Shown: piece by piece, positions 1 to 5,777 of the stretch
Position numbering within the stretch: position 1 is the stretch's first letter
Layout of the letters: each line of letters starts with the position of its first letter
From: Deltaproteobacteria bacterium
Lineage (GTDB): Bacteria > Desulfobacterota_B > Binatia > Bin18
Length of the DNA: 6,654 bases
Assembly (NCBI GenBank): GCA_012271025.1
Contig: JAAXHF010000485.1
Location: 1 to 6,654, forward strand
Reading direction: 5' to 3'
Notes under the pieces: model-generated
Seen by the model: the letters and a program-made list of their open reading frames with translations, nothing else
Told to the model about the DNA's origin: nothing
The model's database searches: none
Position numbers and translations under genes: made by a program

Positions 1-258
1 GAGAAGAATGACCTGTGGTACCAGGGCGCGGGTGCCACCCTTGAGGACCGTCAGGCCGGCTTCGGCTTTGTCGGCCGTCCGGTCTTTGGCAAGCGCGATC
101 TATTTCAGATTATCGAAACCAGTCTCAGCTACAACCTGAACAAGCACATTAACGTCAACGTCTTTTTTGCCCACGTCTTTGGCGACAGCATCGTGGATCA
201 GATCTATCCCGACGACAGCGCCAATTTCGGCTATATCGAGACGACGTTCAAATTTTAG
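1..258 (+). CDS. C-terminal end of an outer-membrane beta-barrel protein (alginate-export/porin-like), 5' partial
   Basis: The reading frame is open from the first base to a TAG at 256-258 and gives the last 85 residues of a protein that starts outside the window. The translation alternates polar and hydrophobic residues in strand-like runs (for example LFQIIETSLSYNL and HINVNVFFAHVFG). It ends in ETTFKF, and a C-terminal phenylalanine is the usual last-strand signal of outer-membrane barrels. The general look resembles the C-terminus of alginate-export-type (AlgE-like) porins, but that family call is recognition from a fragment and is tentative. A barrel of this kind would sit in the outer membrane as a channel. 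It is separated from the next gene by 94 bp, so co-transcription is possible but not shown. No convincing terminator hairpin with a T-run follows the stop. Confidence 0.7.
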   Translation, partial: EKNDLWYQGAGATLEDRQAGFGFVGRPVFGKRDLFQIIETSLSYNLNKHINVNVFFAHVFGDSIVDQIYPDDSANFGYIETTFKF

Positions 259-352
259 TCTTTTCACGTATCCCCATCAGCATCGAGTTCCCGGCAGATC
301 AGGCCGCCTATTACCCTGCCTTCCGAGTGACCCGCGACGAGACGAGGTAAGC

Positions 353-1456
353 ATGCGCATCCGACGAATTGGCGTGTTAACCGGAGGGGGAGATGCTCCA
401 GGCCTGAACCCCGCGCTCAAGGCGATTGTGTATCGTGCGACCACCCATGACGTGGAGGTGATGGGACTGCCCGATGGCTGGCACGGTTTACTCGACGCCG
501 GGATCGATGAGGCCGTCCGGCTGGAGGATTACCAGGTCCGGCGCTGGGACCGCGATGGCGGCACCAATCTGGGTTCGTCTCGCACCAACCCGTTTCGTGT
601 GACCATGCCGGGCGAGGCGAGTGCGCACGATCGGTCGGATGAAGTCATGACCAATATCGTCCGGCTTGGTCTTGATGCCGTTATCGCCCTGGGCGGAGAA
701 GACACCTTGGGCGTGGCGCACCGGCTGAGTGAAAAGGGCTGCCCGGTGGTGGGCATTCCGAAAACCATTGACAAAGATCTCAGCCACACCGACTACACCC
801 TGGGGTTTGATACGGCGCTACGCAACTGTACCACTGTCATCGAGCAGGCGCGCACCCCGGCCGGCTCGCACCACTGGGTGCAAGTGGTCGAGGTCATGGG
901 CCGGCATGCCGGCCATCTGGCCCTGTGGAGCGCGGTGGCCGGAGGCGCGACCCTGGTCCTTATCCCCGAGTATCCCTTTACCTACGAGCGTATCTATGCA
1001 TTGCTGGCCCAACGGCTCGCACGGGGCAAGCAGGACCGGCGCTACCCCCGCTATGCGGTCATTGTGGCGGCCGAGGGCACACATGCAAGCGAGGAAGAAG
1101 TGGTGACCCTGGACGCCAGCCGGGATGCGTTCGGGCATGAGCGCCTGGGCGGTATCGGGAGTCAACTCGCCCAGCGCATTCGCCGCGACACGCCTTTTGA
1201 TTCGCGCGAGCTGGTGATTGGCCATAGCCAGCGCGGCGGCAGTCCGTCTGCGTTGGACCGAATTATGGGGCGCATGTTTGGCTCCGCCGCAGTCGAAGCC
1301 GTGCTGCGCGGCGACTGGGGACAGATGGTCAGTGCGCAGGGCATTGGCCCGACCTGCCAGCTCCGCATGGTCCCCCTCGGCCAAGCCGTCAGCGGGCTCA
1401 ATACCGTGGACCTGGAGCGCCTGTACGATACCGACCGCTATACCGCAAAAGTGTAG
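353..1456 (+). CDS. 6-phosphofructokinase, probably pyrophosphate-dependent (PfkA superfamily)
   Basis: This is a complete 367-residue enzyme of the PfkA superfamily. It phosphorylates fructose 6-phosphate to the 1,6-bisphosphate in cytosolic glycolysis; the PPi-dependent types are reversible. Visible motifs are the phosphoryl-donor loop GGGDAPGLN (residues 11-19), GGEDT (114-118), PKTIDKD (136-142, catalytic Asp140), VEVMGRHAG (from 179) and GHSQRGGSP (290-298). Asp117 and Lys137 correspond to E. coli Gly104 and Gly124. That Asp/Lys pair is the known signature of PPi-dependent enzymes, whereas ATP enzymes keep glycine at position 104. An oddity is Lys141, where the family normally has Asn (TIDND). 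The ATG at 353 is chosen because GACGAGG lies just upstream and the protein then begins like known PFKs (MRIRRIGVLTGGGD). The frame is open back to an ATG at 167, but that start would overlap the upstream gene. PFK identity is near certain; donor choice is inference. Confidence 0.95.
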   Translation: MRIRRIGVLTGGGDAPGLNPALKAIVYRATTHDVEVMGLPDGWHGLLDAGIDEAVRLEDYQVRRWDRDGGTNLGSSRTNPFRVTMPGEASAHDRSDEVMTNIVRLGLDAVIALGGEDTLGVAHRLSEKGCPVVGIPKTIDKDLSHTDYTLGFDTALRNCTTVIEQARTPAGSHHWVQVVEVMGRHAGHLALWSAVAGGATLVLIPEYPFTYERIYALLAQRLARGKQDRRYPRYAVIVAAEGTHASEEEVVTLDASRDAFGHERLGGIGSQLAQRIRRDTPFDSRELVIGHSQRGGSPSALDRIMGRMFGSAAVEAVLRGDWGQMVSAQGIGPTCQLRMVPLGQAVSGLNTVDLERLYDTDRYTAKV

Positions 1457-1480
1457 TGACCTTCCAGGTTGCCAGGCCGC

Positions 1481-1534
1481 AAAGAGTGAACATGTCCTCC
1501 CATAGACAAGAGATGCTGGACACGTTTACTCTTT
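1481..1534. repeat. Inverted repeat / hairpin 1 of a duplicated pair
   Basis: The left arm at 1481-1497 and right arm at 1518-1534 (GGACACGTTTACTCTTT) are reverse complements at 15 of 17 positions. In RNA the other two are one G-U pair and one A-C mismatch. The loop is 20 nt. The right arm is not followed by a T-run, so it is not a classic intrinsic terminator of the phosphofructokinase gene. Part of the loop (TAGACAAGAG, 1503-1512) can instead pair with 1529-1539 (CTCTTTGTCTA), which overlaps the right arm, so two mutually exclusive folds are possible. Confidence 0.75.
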
Positions 1535-1544
1535 GTCTACATAC

Positions 1545-1550
1545 GATAAT
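1545..1550 (+). promoter_or_regulatory. Possible -10 element ahead of the ATP-grasp/transglutaminase operon
   Basis: GATAAT matches the sigma-70 -10 consensus at five of six positions. It lies between the two hairpins, about 80 bp before the start codon. No good -35 box is found at 16-18 bp spacing, because that position falls inside the right arm of hairpin 1. The site would need an activator or be inactive. Weak evidence. Confidence 0.25.
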
Positions 1551-1565
1551 GGGCAATCGGATGAG

Positions 1566-1619
1566 AAAGAGGAAGCGTGTCAACAACTCTGAGCCTGTAG
1601 GAGGACACGTTTCCTCTTT
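1566..1619. repeat. Inverted repeat / hairpin 2 of a duplicated pair, abutting the ATP-grasp gene's ribosome-binding site
   Basis: The left arm at 1566-1581 (AAAGAGGAAGCGTGTC) pairs with the right arm at 1604-1619 (GACACGTTTCCTCTTT) over 16 positions with a single G-U. The loop is 22 nt. Both arms lie exactly 85 bp downstream of the corresponding arms of hairpin 1 and share their sequence, while the loops are unrelated. The stem ends one base before the GAGG ribosome-binding site of the next gene, so folding could affect its translation. A protein-binding operator is an equally possible role. Confidence 0.75.
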
Positions 1620-1623
1620 GAGG
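1620..1623 (+). promoter_or_regulatory. Ribosome-binding site of the ATP-grasp/alpha-E gene, with a possible occluding mini-hairpin
   Basis: GAGG lies 7 nt before the ATG at 1631 and fixes that start. The preceding bases TCCTC (1612-1616) can pair with GAGGA (1620-1624) across a TTT loop, hiding the site. The same TCCTC belongs to the right arm of hairpin 2, so the two pairings exclude each other. Confidence 0.6.
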
Positions 1624-1630
1624 ACGGGCT

Positions 1631-4174
1631 ATGCCTGAGTCTACCTATGCAGAGGCCAGTGTTCAGGACGATACACTTGCACACTATCGCTTGTCGTCAG
1701 CGCGCTTCGATGAAATGTGTTCAGCCCCAGGCACGGGGCGTCCCCACTGGCAATACGCCCTGCGCGCCTTCGATGCGCTTGGCCCAGCAGAGCTGAGTCG
1801 CCGTCGGGACGAAATCCAACAGGTCTTGCGCGAAAACGGCGTAACCTACAACGTCTATACGGACCCCCAGGGACGCACGCGACCCTGGGCGCTCGACGTC
1901 ATCCCCGCCCTCCTCACCAGCCAGGAGTGGCGGACTATTGAACAGGGCCTTATCCAGCGGGCAGAGTTGCTCAATCTCATAGGGGCGGACCTGTACGGTC
2001 CACAACAGCTCATTCACGACGGCCTGCTCCCGCCCGAGTTGATCTATACCCATCCCGGTTTTCTGCGCCCCTGCCATGGGGCCCTGCCAACGCCGACCCC
2101 GTATCTGTGTCTATATGCGGCCGACCTCGTCAGGGCTCCCGATGGTACCATTATGGTGCTGGATGATCGGACGCAGGCACCGTCCGGAGCCGGCTACGCC
2201 CTGGAAAATCGATTGGTGTTGTCGCGGATTCTACCCAGCCTGTATCGAGACGCCCAGGTCCATCGCTTAGCCCTTTTTTTCCGAACCCTGCGCTCGACCC
2301 TGGCCGCCCTGACTCCATCCCACCAGACGCGGACGACGCTCCTTACCCCAGGGCCGCAGAACGAAACATATTTTGAGCACGCCTATCTGGCCAGCTATCT
2401 GGACTACACGCTCGCCCAGGGAGATGACCTAACGGTCCGGGATGGCCGCCTCTGGTTGAAAACGGTCGGCGGGCTCCAACAGGTCGGCGTGGTCGTCCGG
2501 CGCGTGGACGACACTTTTTGTGATCCCTTGGAACTGCATCGGGAATCGTTGTTAGCCCCCCCTGGGCTCCTCCAGGCAGTGCGGAATAACACTGTCGTGG
2601 TGGCTAACCCGCTGGGCAGCGGCGTGCTCGAAAACCCCGGGCTGATGGCCTACCTGCCCCAGATCGCCAAAATATTGCTCGGCCAGGACCTGCGCTTAGC
2701 CTCCGTCCCGACCTGGTGGTGCGGTGACGACCAAGCCCGATCCCATGTCGTGGACCATATCGAACAGATGGTCATCAAACCCGTCTTCCCCCACCCCGGG
2801 ACGACGACCGTCCATGGGGCACAGTTGAGCACCCAAGAGCGCGACACCCTTATTCAGAATATCAGAGCCCGCCCTCATTTCTTTGTCGGCCAGGAACAGG
2901 TGGCGTTGTCAACAACCCCGGTGTTCACCGGAGACCGCCTGGAGCCACGACCCATGGTATTACGCAGTTTCCTGGTCTCCCGGGACGATGGCTATGTGGC
3001 CATGCCGGGCGGGTTGACGCGGGTGACACCGGACGCGGGTGGCTGGCTCGTCTCCGGCCAGGCTGGTGGCCTGAGTAAGGATACCTGGATTCTCGCCTCA
3101 GAGCCCGAGAGTCAGTTCAGCCTCATCCCGGCACCCGAGCACTCCGTATCGATTACGCGCAGCGGGGGAGAAGTACCCAGCCGGGTGGCGGATAATCTGT
3201 TCTGGCTCGGTCGTTATGTCGAACGTACCGCCGGAGGGGCGCGCGTCTTTCGCGAAGTCCTCCAGCGGGTACTCGACACCGAGACCGCTCGGTATGATAC
3301 CTCCCTGTCGGCCTTTCTTTCGGCCCACACCCATAGCACCGCGACCTATCTGCGCTTTATCGGATACGGGGAGCGACGGCGGCTGACCGTTGCCGAGAAG
3401 GAGTTGTTTGCGACGATTCTGGACGCCGATCAACCGGGCAGCCTGCGTTTTCATCTGAACGCCTTGGTCCATGCCGGGCAGGCTGCACGCGGCCGGCTGT
3501 CTGACGATGCCTGGCGGGCAATCAACCGGCTCGACCATGAGTTGGACCAGGTCAGGTCTTTGAGCGAGATGCTCGAAAGCCTGGAACGCCTGATTATTGG
3601 GCTCGCCTCGGTGAATGGTCTGAATACCGAAAGCATGGCCCGCGGACATGGATTCCGATTTATGGAAATCGGCCGCCGGCTTGAACGGGCGCTGTATACG
3701 CTCAGCCTCCTGCGGACGGGCTGCGAGCTGCCGTCCGAGACGGAAAAAGTCGTCTGGGAGATGGTACTGGCCATGACCGACAGCCTGATGACGTATCGGC
3801 GGCGCTACGCCTCAGCCGTACAGGCCGGGGCCGTATTGGACCTGCTGCTGCTCGACGAGAGTAACCCGCGTTCGGTCGGCTACCAACTCGTTCAAATACG
3901 GGACCAAGTGGTGGGCCTGCCACGAAAGAAGCCCCTGCCCCACCGGAGTGCCGAAGAGCGTATCGTTTTGGAGGCGCTCACAGCCTTACAGGTGACAGAC
4001 CTGGAACGCTACTCGACGTCCACCTGGGACGAAGACATGTATGAGGCGCTGAGCCAACTGTTTGCCGGTCTGAGCACACGCCTACTCTCGCTGTCGGAGA
4101 CCTTGAGTCGTGACTATTTCAGCCATATTGAAGTGCAGCAACAGCTCACCGCAACACGTTCGACTTCGAGATGA
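1631..4174 (+). CDS. Circularly permuted type 2 ATP-grasp fused to an alpha-E domain
   Basis: This 847-residue cytosolic protein (no signal peptide or membrane segment seen) joins two modules usually found as separate neighbouring genes. The N-terminal part (about 20-500) is a circularly permuted ATP-grasp. Visible motifs are FDEM at 26-29, LDDRTQAPSGAGYALENR at 177-194, NPLGSGVLENP at 326-336, SVPTWWCGDD at 358-367, a conserved-type lysine at 383 (VIKP) and PGGLTRV at 459-465. The alpha-E helical domain starts at SRVADNLFWLGRYVER (517-532) and runs to about 835. ATP-grasp enzymes join a carboxylate to an amine through an acyl-phosphate; comparative genomics predicts a peptide or amide ligase here, with substrate unknown. 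The gene overlaps the transglutaminase-like gene by ATGA, so the two are very probably translationally coupled. The start is supported by GAGG 7 nt upstream. The family call is firm; the biochemical role is inference. Confidence 0.93.
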   Translation: MPESTYAEASVQDDTLAHYRLSSARFDEMCSAPGTGRPHWQYALRAFDALGPAELSRRRDEIQQVLRENGVTYNVYTDPQGRTRPWALDVIPALLTSQEWRTIEQGLIQRAELLNLIGADLYGPQQLIHDGLLPPELIYTHPGFLRPCHGALPTPTPYLCLYAADLVRAPDGTIMVLDDRTQAPSGAGYALENRLVLSRILPSLYRDAQVHRLALFFRTLRSTLAALTPSHQTRTTLLTPGPQNETYFEHAYLASYLDYTLAQGDDLTVRDGRLWLKTVGGLQQVGVVVRRVDDTFCDPLELHRESLLAPPGLLQAVRNNTVVVANPLGSGVLENPGLMAYLPQIAKILLGQDLRLASVPTWWCGDDQARSHVVDHIEQMVIKPVFPHPGTTTVHGAQLSTQERDTLIQNIRARPHFFVGQEQVALSTTPVFTGDRLEPRPMVLRSFLVSRDDGYVAMPGGLTRVTPDAGGWLVSGQAGGLSKDTWILASEPESQFSLIPAPEHSVSITRSGGEVPSRVADNLFWLGRYVERTAGGARVFREVLQRVLDTETARYDTSLSAFLSAHTHSTATYLRFIGYGERRRLTVAEKELFATILDADQPGSLRFHLNALVHAGQAARGRLSDDAWRAINRLDHELDQVRSLSEMLESLERLIIGLASVNGLNTESMARGHGFRFMEIGRRLERALYTLSLLRTGCELPSETEKVVWEMVLAMTDSLMTYRRRYASAVQAGAVLDLLLLDESNPRSVGYQLVQIRDQVVGLPRKKPLPHRSAEERIVLEALTALQVTDLERYSTSTWDEDMYEALSQLFAGLSTRLLSLSETLSRDYFSHIEVQQQLTATRSTSR

Positions 4175-5076
4175 TACGCTATCGCGTCACCCACGTTACC
4201 GAATACCGCTATACGGCGTCAGTTCCGCAGTGCCAGAACGAGGCCCACCTCCTCCCGCGCGCCACACCCCGGCAAGAGTGTGAGCACGCGCAGCTCCGCA
4301 TTCAGCCTTCGCCGGCAGTGTGCCAGGACCGGGAGGATTTTTTCGGCAATCGAGTCACCTATTTTGCCATTCAGGAGCCCCATGCCGGCTTATCGGTGAC
4401 CGCCCGGAGTGAGGTTCTGATCAGCCCAGCCGCTCCACCGCGGCTCCAGGCTTCTCCCGCCTGGGAGGAGGTTTGCCACTCCGTTTCCAAGGACACGAGT
4501 CGCGCCGGTATCGAGGCGCGGCAATTCCTGCTCGACTCTCCCCTGGTCCACAGCAATGCTGAGTTGGCCGCCTATGCAGCCACGTCTTTTGTACCGAACC
4601 GACCGCTTTTGGAGGCCGTTGCCGACCTGGTGCAGCGCATCTATCAGGAGTTTACCTACGAACCCGAGGCCACCACGGTCTCAACGCCGCTCAATGAAGT
4701 GCTCGATCACCGCCAGGGGGTGTGTCAGGATTTTGCGCATGTGGCTATCGGCTGTCTGCGCACGCAGGGCATTGCGGCGCGCTACGTCAGCGGCTACCTC
4801 GAAACCGCCGTTCCAGACGGCCAGCCTCAACTCACGGGTGCCGTAGCTTCTCATGCCTGGGTGTCGGTGTATTGTCCTGGGCAGGGCTGGATAGATTTCG
4901 ACCCCACCAATAACAGCATCCCCACCGATCAGCATATTACCGTCGCCTGGGGCCGGGACTACAGCGATGTGACCCCGTTGAAAGGCGTCGTTGTCGGCGG
5001 TGGCGGCCCGATCCTTGACGTGGCCGTAACCGCGGAGCGGGTGCCGGAGGCTGGCTTCCCGCAGGCACCGGAATAG
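4171..5076 (+). CDS. Transglutaminase-like cysteine protease with bacterial transglutaminase N-terminal domain
   Basis: This 301-residue protein starts at an ATG overlapping the stop of the ATP-grasp/alpha-E gene (ATGA). Residues 1-80 (MIRYRVTHVTEYRYTASV, then NEAHLLPR) match the bacterial transglutaminase N-terminal domain. The papain-like core lies at about 155-250. Its likely triad is Cys185 (in GVCQDFAH), His228 (in SHAWVSV) and Asp244 (in IDFDPTNN), all present, so it should be active. Bacterial members are thought to act as peptidases or peptide-modifying amidohydrolases rather than as cross-linkers. No signal peptide is seen, so it probably works in the cytoplasm with its ATP-grasp partner, one making and the other cutting or transferring an isopeptide or peptide bond; that division of labour is inference. 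The C-terminus (VAVTAERVPEAGF...) runs somewhat past the usual end but looks intact. A proteasome-like Anbu gene, often next to such pairs, is not found downstream. Confidence 0.93.
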   Translation: MIRYRVTHVTEYRYTASVPQCQNEAHLLPRATPRQECEHAQLRIQPSPAVCQDREDFFGNRVTYFAIQEPHAGLSVTARSEVLISPAAPPRLQASPAWEEVCHSVSKDTSRAGIEARQFLLDSPLVHSNAELAAYAATSFVPNRPLLEAVADLVQRIYQEFTYEPEATTVSTPLNEVLDHRQGVCQDFAHVAIGCLRTQGIAARYVSGYLETAVPDGQPQLTGAVASHAWVSVYCPGQGWIDFDPTNNSIPTDQHITVAWGRDYSDVTPLKGVVVGGGGPILDVAVTAERVPEAGFPQAPE

Positions 5077-5114
5077 CGACGGCCTATGCCCGGTCCGGCC
5101 CGTTGGGTGCAGGT

Positions 5115-5261
5115 AGCAGCCTGTTGGCGGCGGTTCATCTCTCCGTCCGGCAGCGAGCTGATCAGCCGCGCCAGGAGTGCCGCTTCCGGCCGAGGACTCC
5201 CGTCAGGCAGAAACATTTCATCGTAAAATCCACCGGTATCGTAATTATCGAAACCTGCCAT
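5115..5261 (-). pseudogene. Truncated N-terminus of a second circularly permuted ATP-grasp gene (antisense remnant)
   Basis: On the - strand an ATG at 5261-5259 opens a frame whose first ~49 residues include YDTGGFYDEMF and DGSPRPEAALLARL, ending in NRRQQAA. This is the N-terminal signature of stand-alone circularly permuted type 2 ATP-grasp proteins (about 480 aa). It also aligns without gaps to residues 25-62 of the fused protein in this window, sharing DEM, G..RP, L, E and RR. After RRQQAA (about 5115) the likeness stops and the frame runs on antisense into the transglutaminase gene with no family motifs. More than 400 residues are therefore missing and it cannot make a working enzyme. The sequence differs clearly from the fused gene, so it is not a recent copy of it but a relic of a different paralogue. 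Only weak ribosome-binding signals precede the ATG. Identity is good; the exact break point is uncertain by a few codons. Confidence 0.75.
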
Positions 5262-5285
5262 GCTCTCGCACCCCGAAAAGTGTAC

Positions 5286-5311
5286 GCTCCTCTCCCTCAG
5301 TCGGGAGGAGC
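5286..5311. repeat. Imperfect inverted repeat / hairpin
   Basis: GCTCCT (5286-5291) pairs with AGGAGC (5306-5311), and CCC (5294-5296) with GGG (5303-5305), around a 6-nt loop with a CT bulge. No T-run follows on the + strand. It lies about 25 bp upstream of the antisense ATP-grasp remnant's ATG, so it may be part of that gene's old leader, or a weak bidirectional terminator. Confidence 0.4.
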
Positions 5312-5411
5312 CCCACCCAGATAGAGAGCACACGCTATGCCAAGCCGCTCGCCGCTGACGAAAAATGGTGTAACCCACCTCCACTCTTTCAGAAATTTCT
5401 TTTTACAGAAT

Positions 5412-5446
5412 CCCCAACCCCCAATCCCTAACCCCTAACTCTCAAT
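5412..5446. repeat. Short tandem heptamer array (CCCYAAY type)
   Basis: Five consecutive 7-bp units can be read: CCCCAAC, CCCCAAT, CCCTAAC, CCCTAAC and TCTCAAT, with the last one degenerate. The style resembles the short tandemly repeated heptamers known from intergenic DNA of filamentous cyanobacteria and some other large bacterial genomes. It is non-coding and of unknown function. Confidence 0.65.
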
Positions 5447-5706
5447 CCTCTGCTCATTTTTCAGGCAGCAGCCAAAAGGACAACACCAAACTTCAGCCCA
5501 TCCTTTCTCCGGCTTGGTAGGGGTAATCGTCTGGCGTCCGTGCCCGAAGGCGTGCTGTTCAGTCAGCATTCTGCTGCTGTACAAACACTTACGCACCGCT
5601 TTGTTCCCTGACGCCTCGTCCTCCTTCACCCTCCCAGAGCCCGCCAACGCCTGTCCCGGCCTGCCTTTTTTCCTTTTTTATCGGGTCTTGTTTGATTCCT
5701 GTGGGT

Positions 5707-5723
5707 TTGGCCTCGGTCTTGCT
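5707..5723 (+). promoter_or_regulatory. Sigma-54 (RpoN) -24/-12 promoter
   Basis: TTGGC and TTGCT are separated by 7 bp, putting the GG (5709-5710) and GC (5721-5722) exactly 10 bp apart as sigma-54 promoters require. All ten core bases fit the consensus; the middle bases of the -24 box (normally AC) do not. Transcription would start near 5734, leaving a leader of about 44 nt before the NirB-like ATG. Nitrogen-assimilation genes are classic sigma-54/NtrC targets, which fits the context. No clear NtrC enhancer was found upstream. Confidence 0.6.
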
Positions 5724-5777
5724 CATCTTCATCCCATCAGGCCGTCACTCGTCAGCGGCCGCGAGGAGGACGCATAC

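Larger units (their letters stand above)
5262..5777. other. Intergenic region with hairpin, heptamer array and promoter, no convincing gene
   Basis: Between the antisense ATP-grasp remnant and the NirB-like gene I find no intact recognisable gene. The stretch holds a hairpin (5286-5311), a 10-bp palindrome AGAAATTTCT (5391-5400), a short heptamer array (5412-5446), two T-tracts (5666-5671 and 5674-5679) and a sigma-54-type promoter (5707-5723). A 70-codon - strand frame (5647-5435) exists but needs a TTG start, or an ATG at 5569 leaving 44 codons. It matches nothing I know, and its stop lies in the heptamer array. Its only notable trait is two cysteine pairs (CCPFGCC). I treat it as probably non-coding or decayed. 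Confidence 0.6.

Noticed and set aside
167..352. N-terminal extension of the phosphofructokinase frame starting at ATG 167
   Set aside because: It would overlap the upstream barrel gene in another frame, its residues do not resemble any PFK start, and the ATG at 353 has a ribosome-binding site and begins exactly like known enzymes.
818..1384. 188-codon open frame on the - strand inside the phosphofructokinase gene
   Set aside because: Antisense shadow of a well-supported gene in GC-rich DNA; the translation has no family likeness.
1481..1534. Intrinsic terminator for the phosphofructokinase gene
   Set aside because: The stem is there but AT-rich, and no T-run follows the right arm; the duplicate copy 85 bp on also lacks one.
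2274..2280. Run of seven T as a possible frameshift site in the ATP-grasp domain
   Set aside because: The frame reads ALFFR and continues intact with family motifs on both sides, so there is no sign of a shift.
3098..3649. 183-codon open frame on the - strand inside the ATP-grasp/alpha-E gene
   Set aside because: Antisense shadow with composition typical of reversed coding DNA and no recognisable motif.
5548..5565. Possible NtrC enhancer palindrome around TGCCCGAAGGCGTGC
   Set aside because: The two halves are not reverse complements and match the TGCACC-type half sites poorly.
5435..5647. 70-codon - strand frame with CCPFGCC near its end
   Set aside because: It needs a TTG start, has no recognised family, and ends in the heptamer array; kept only as a note in the intergenic entry.
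5666..5679. T-tracts as a terminator for upstream transcripts
   Set aside because: No stable GC stem lies immediately before them.
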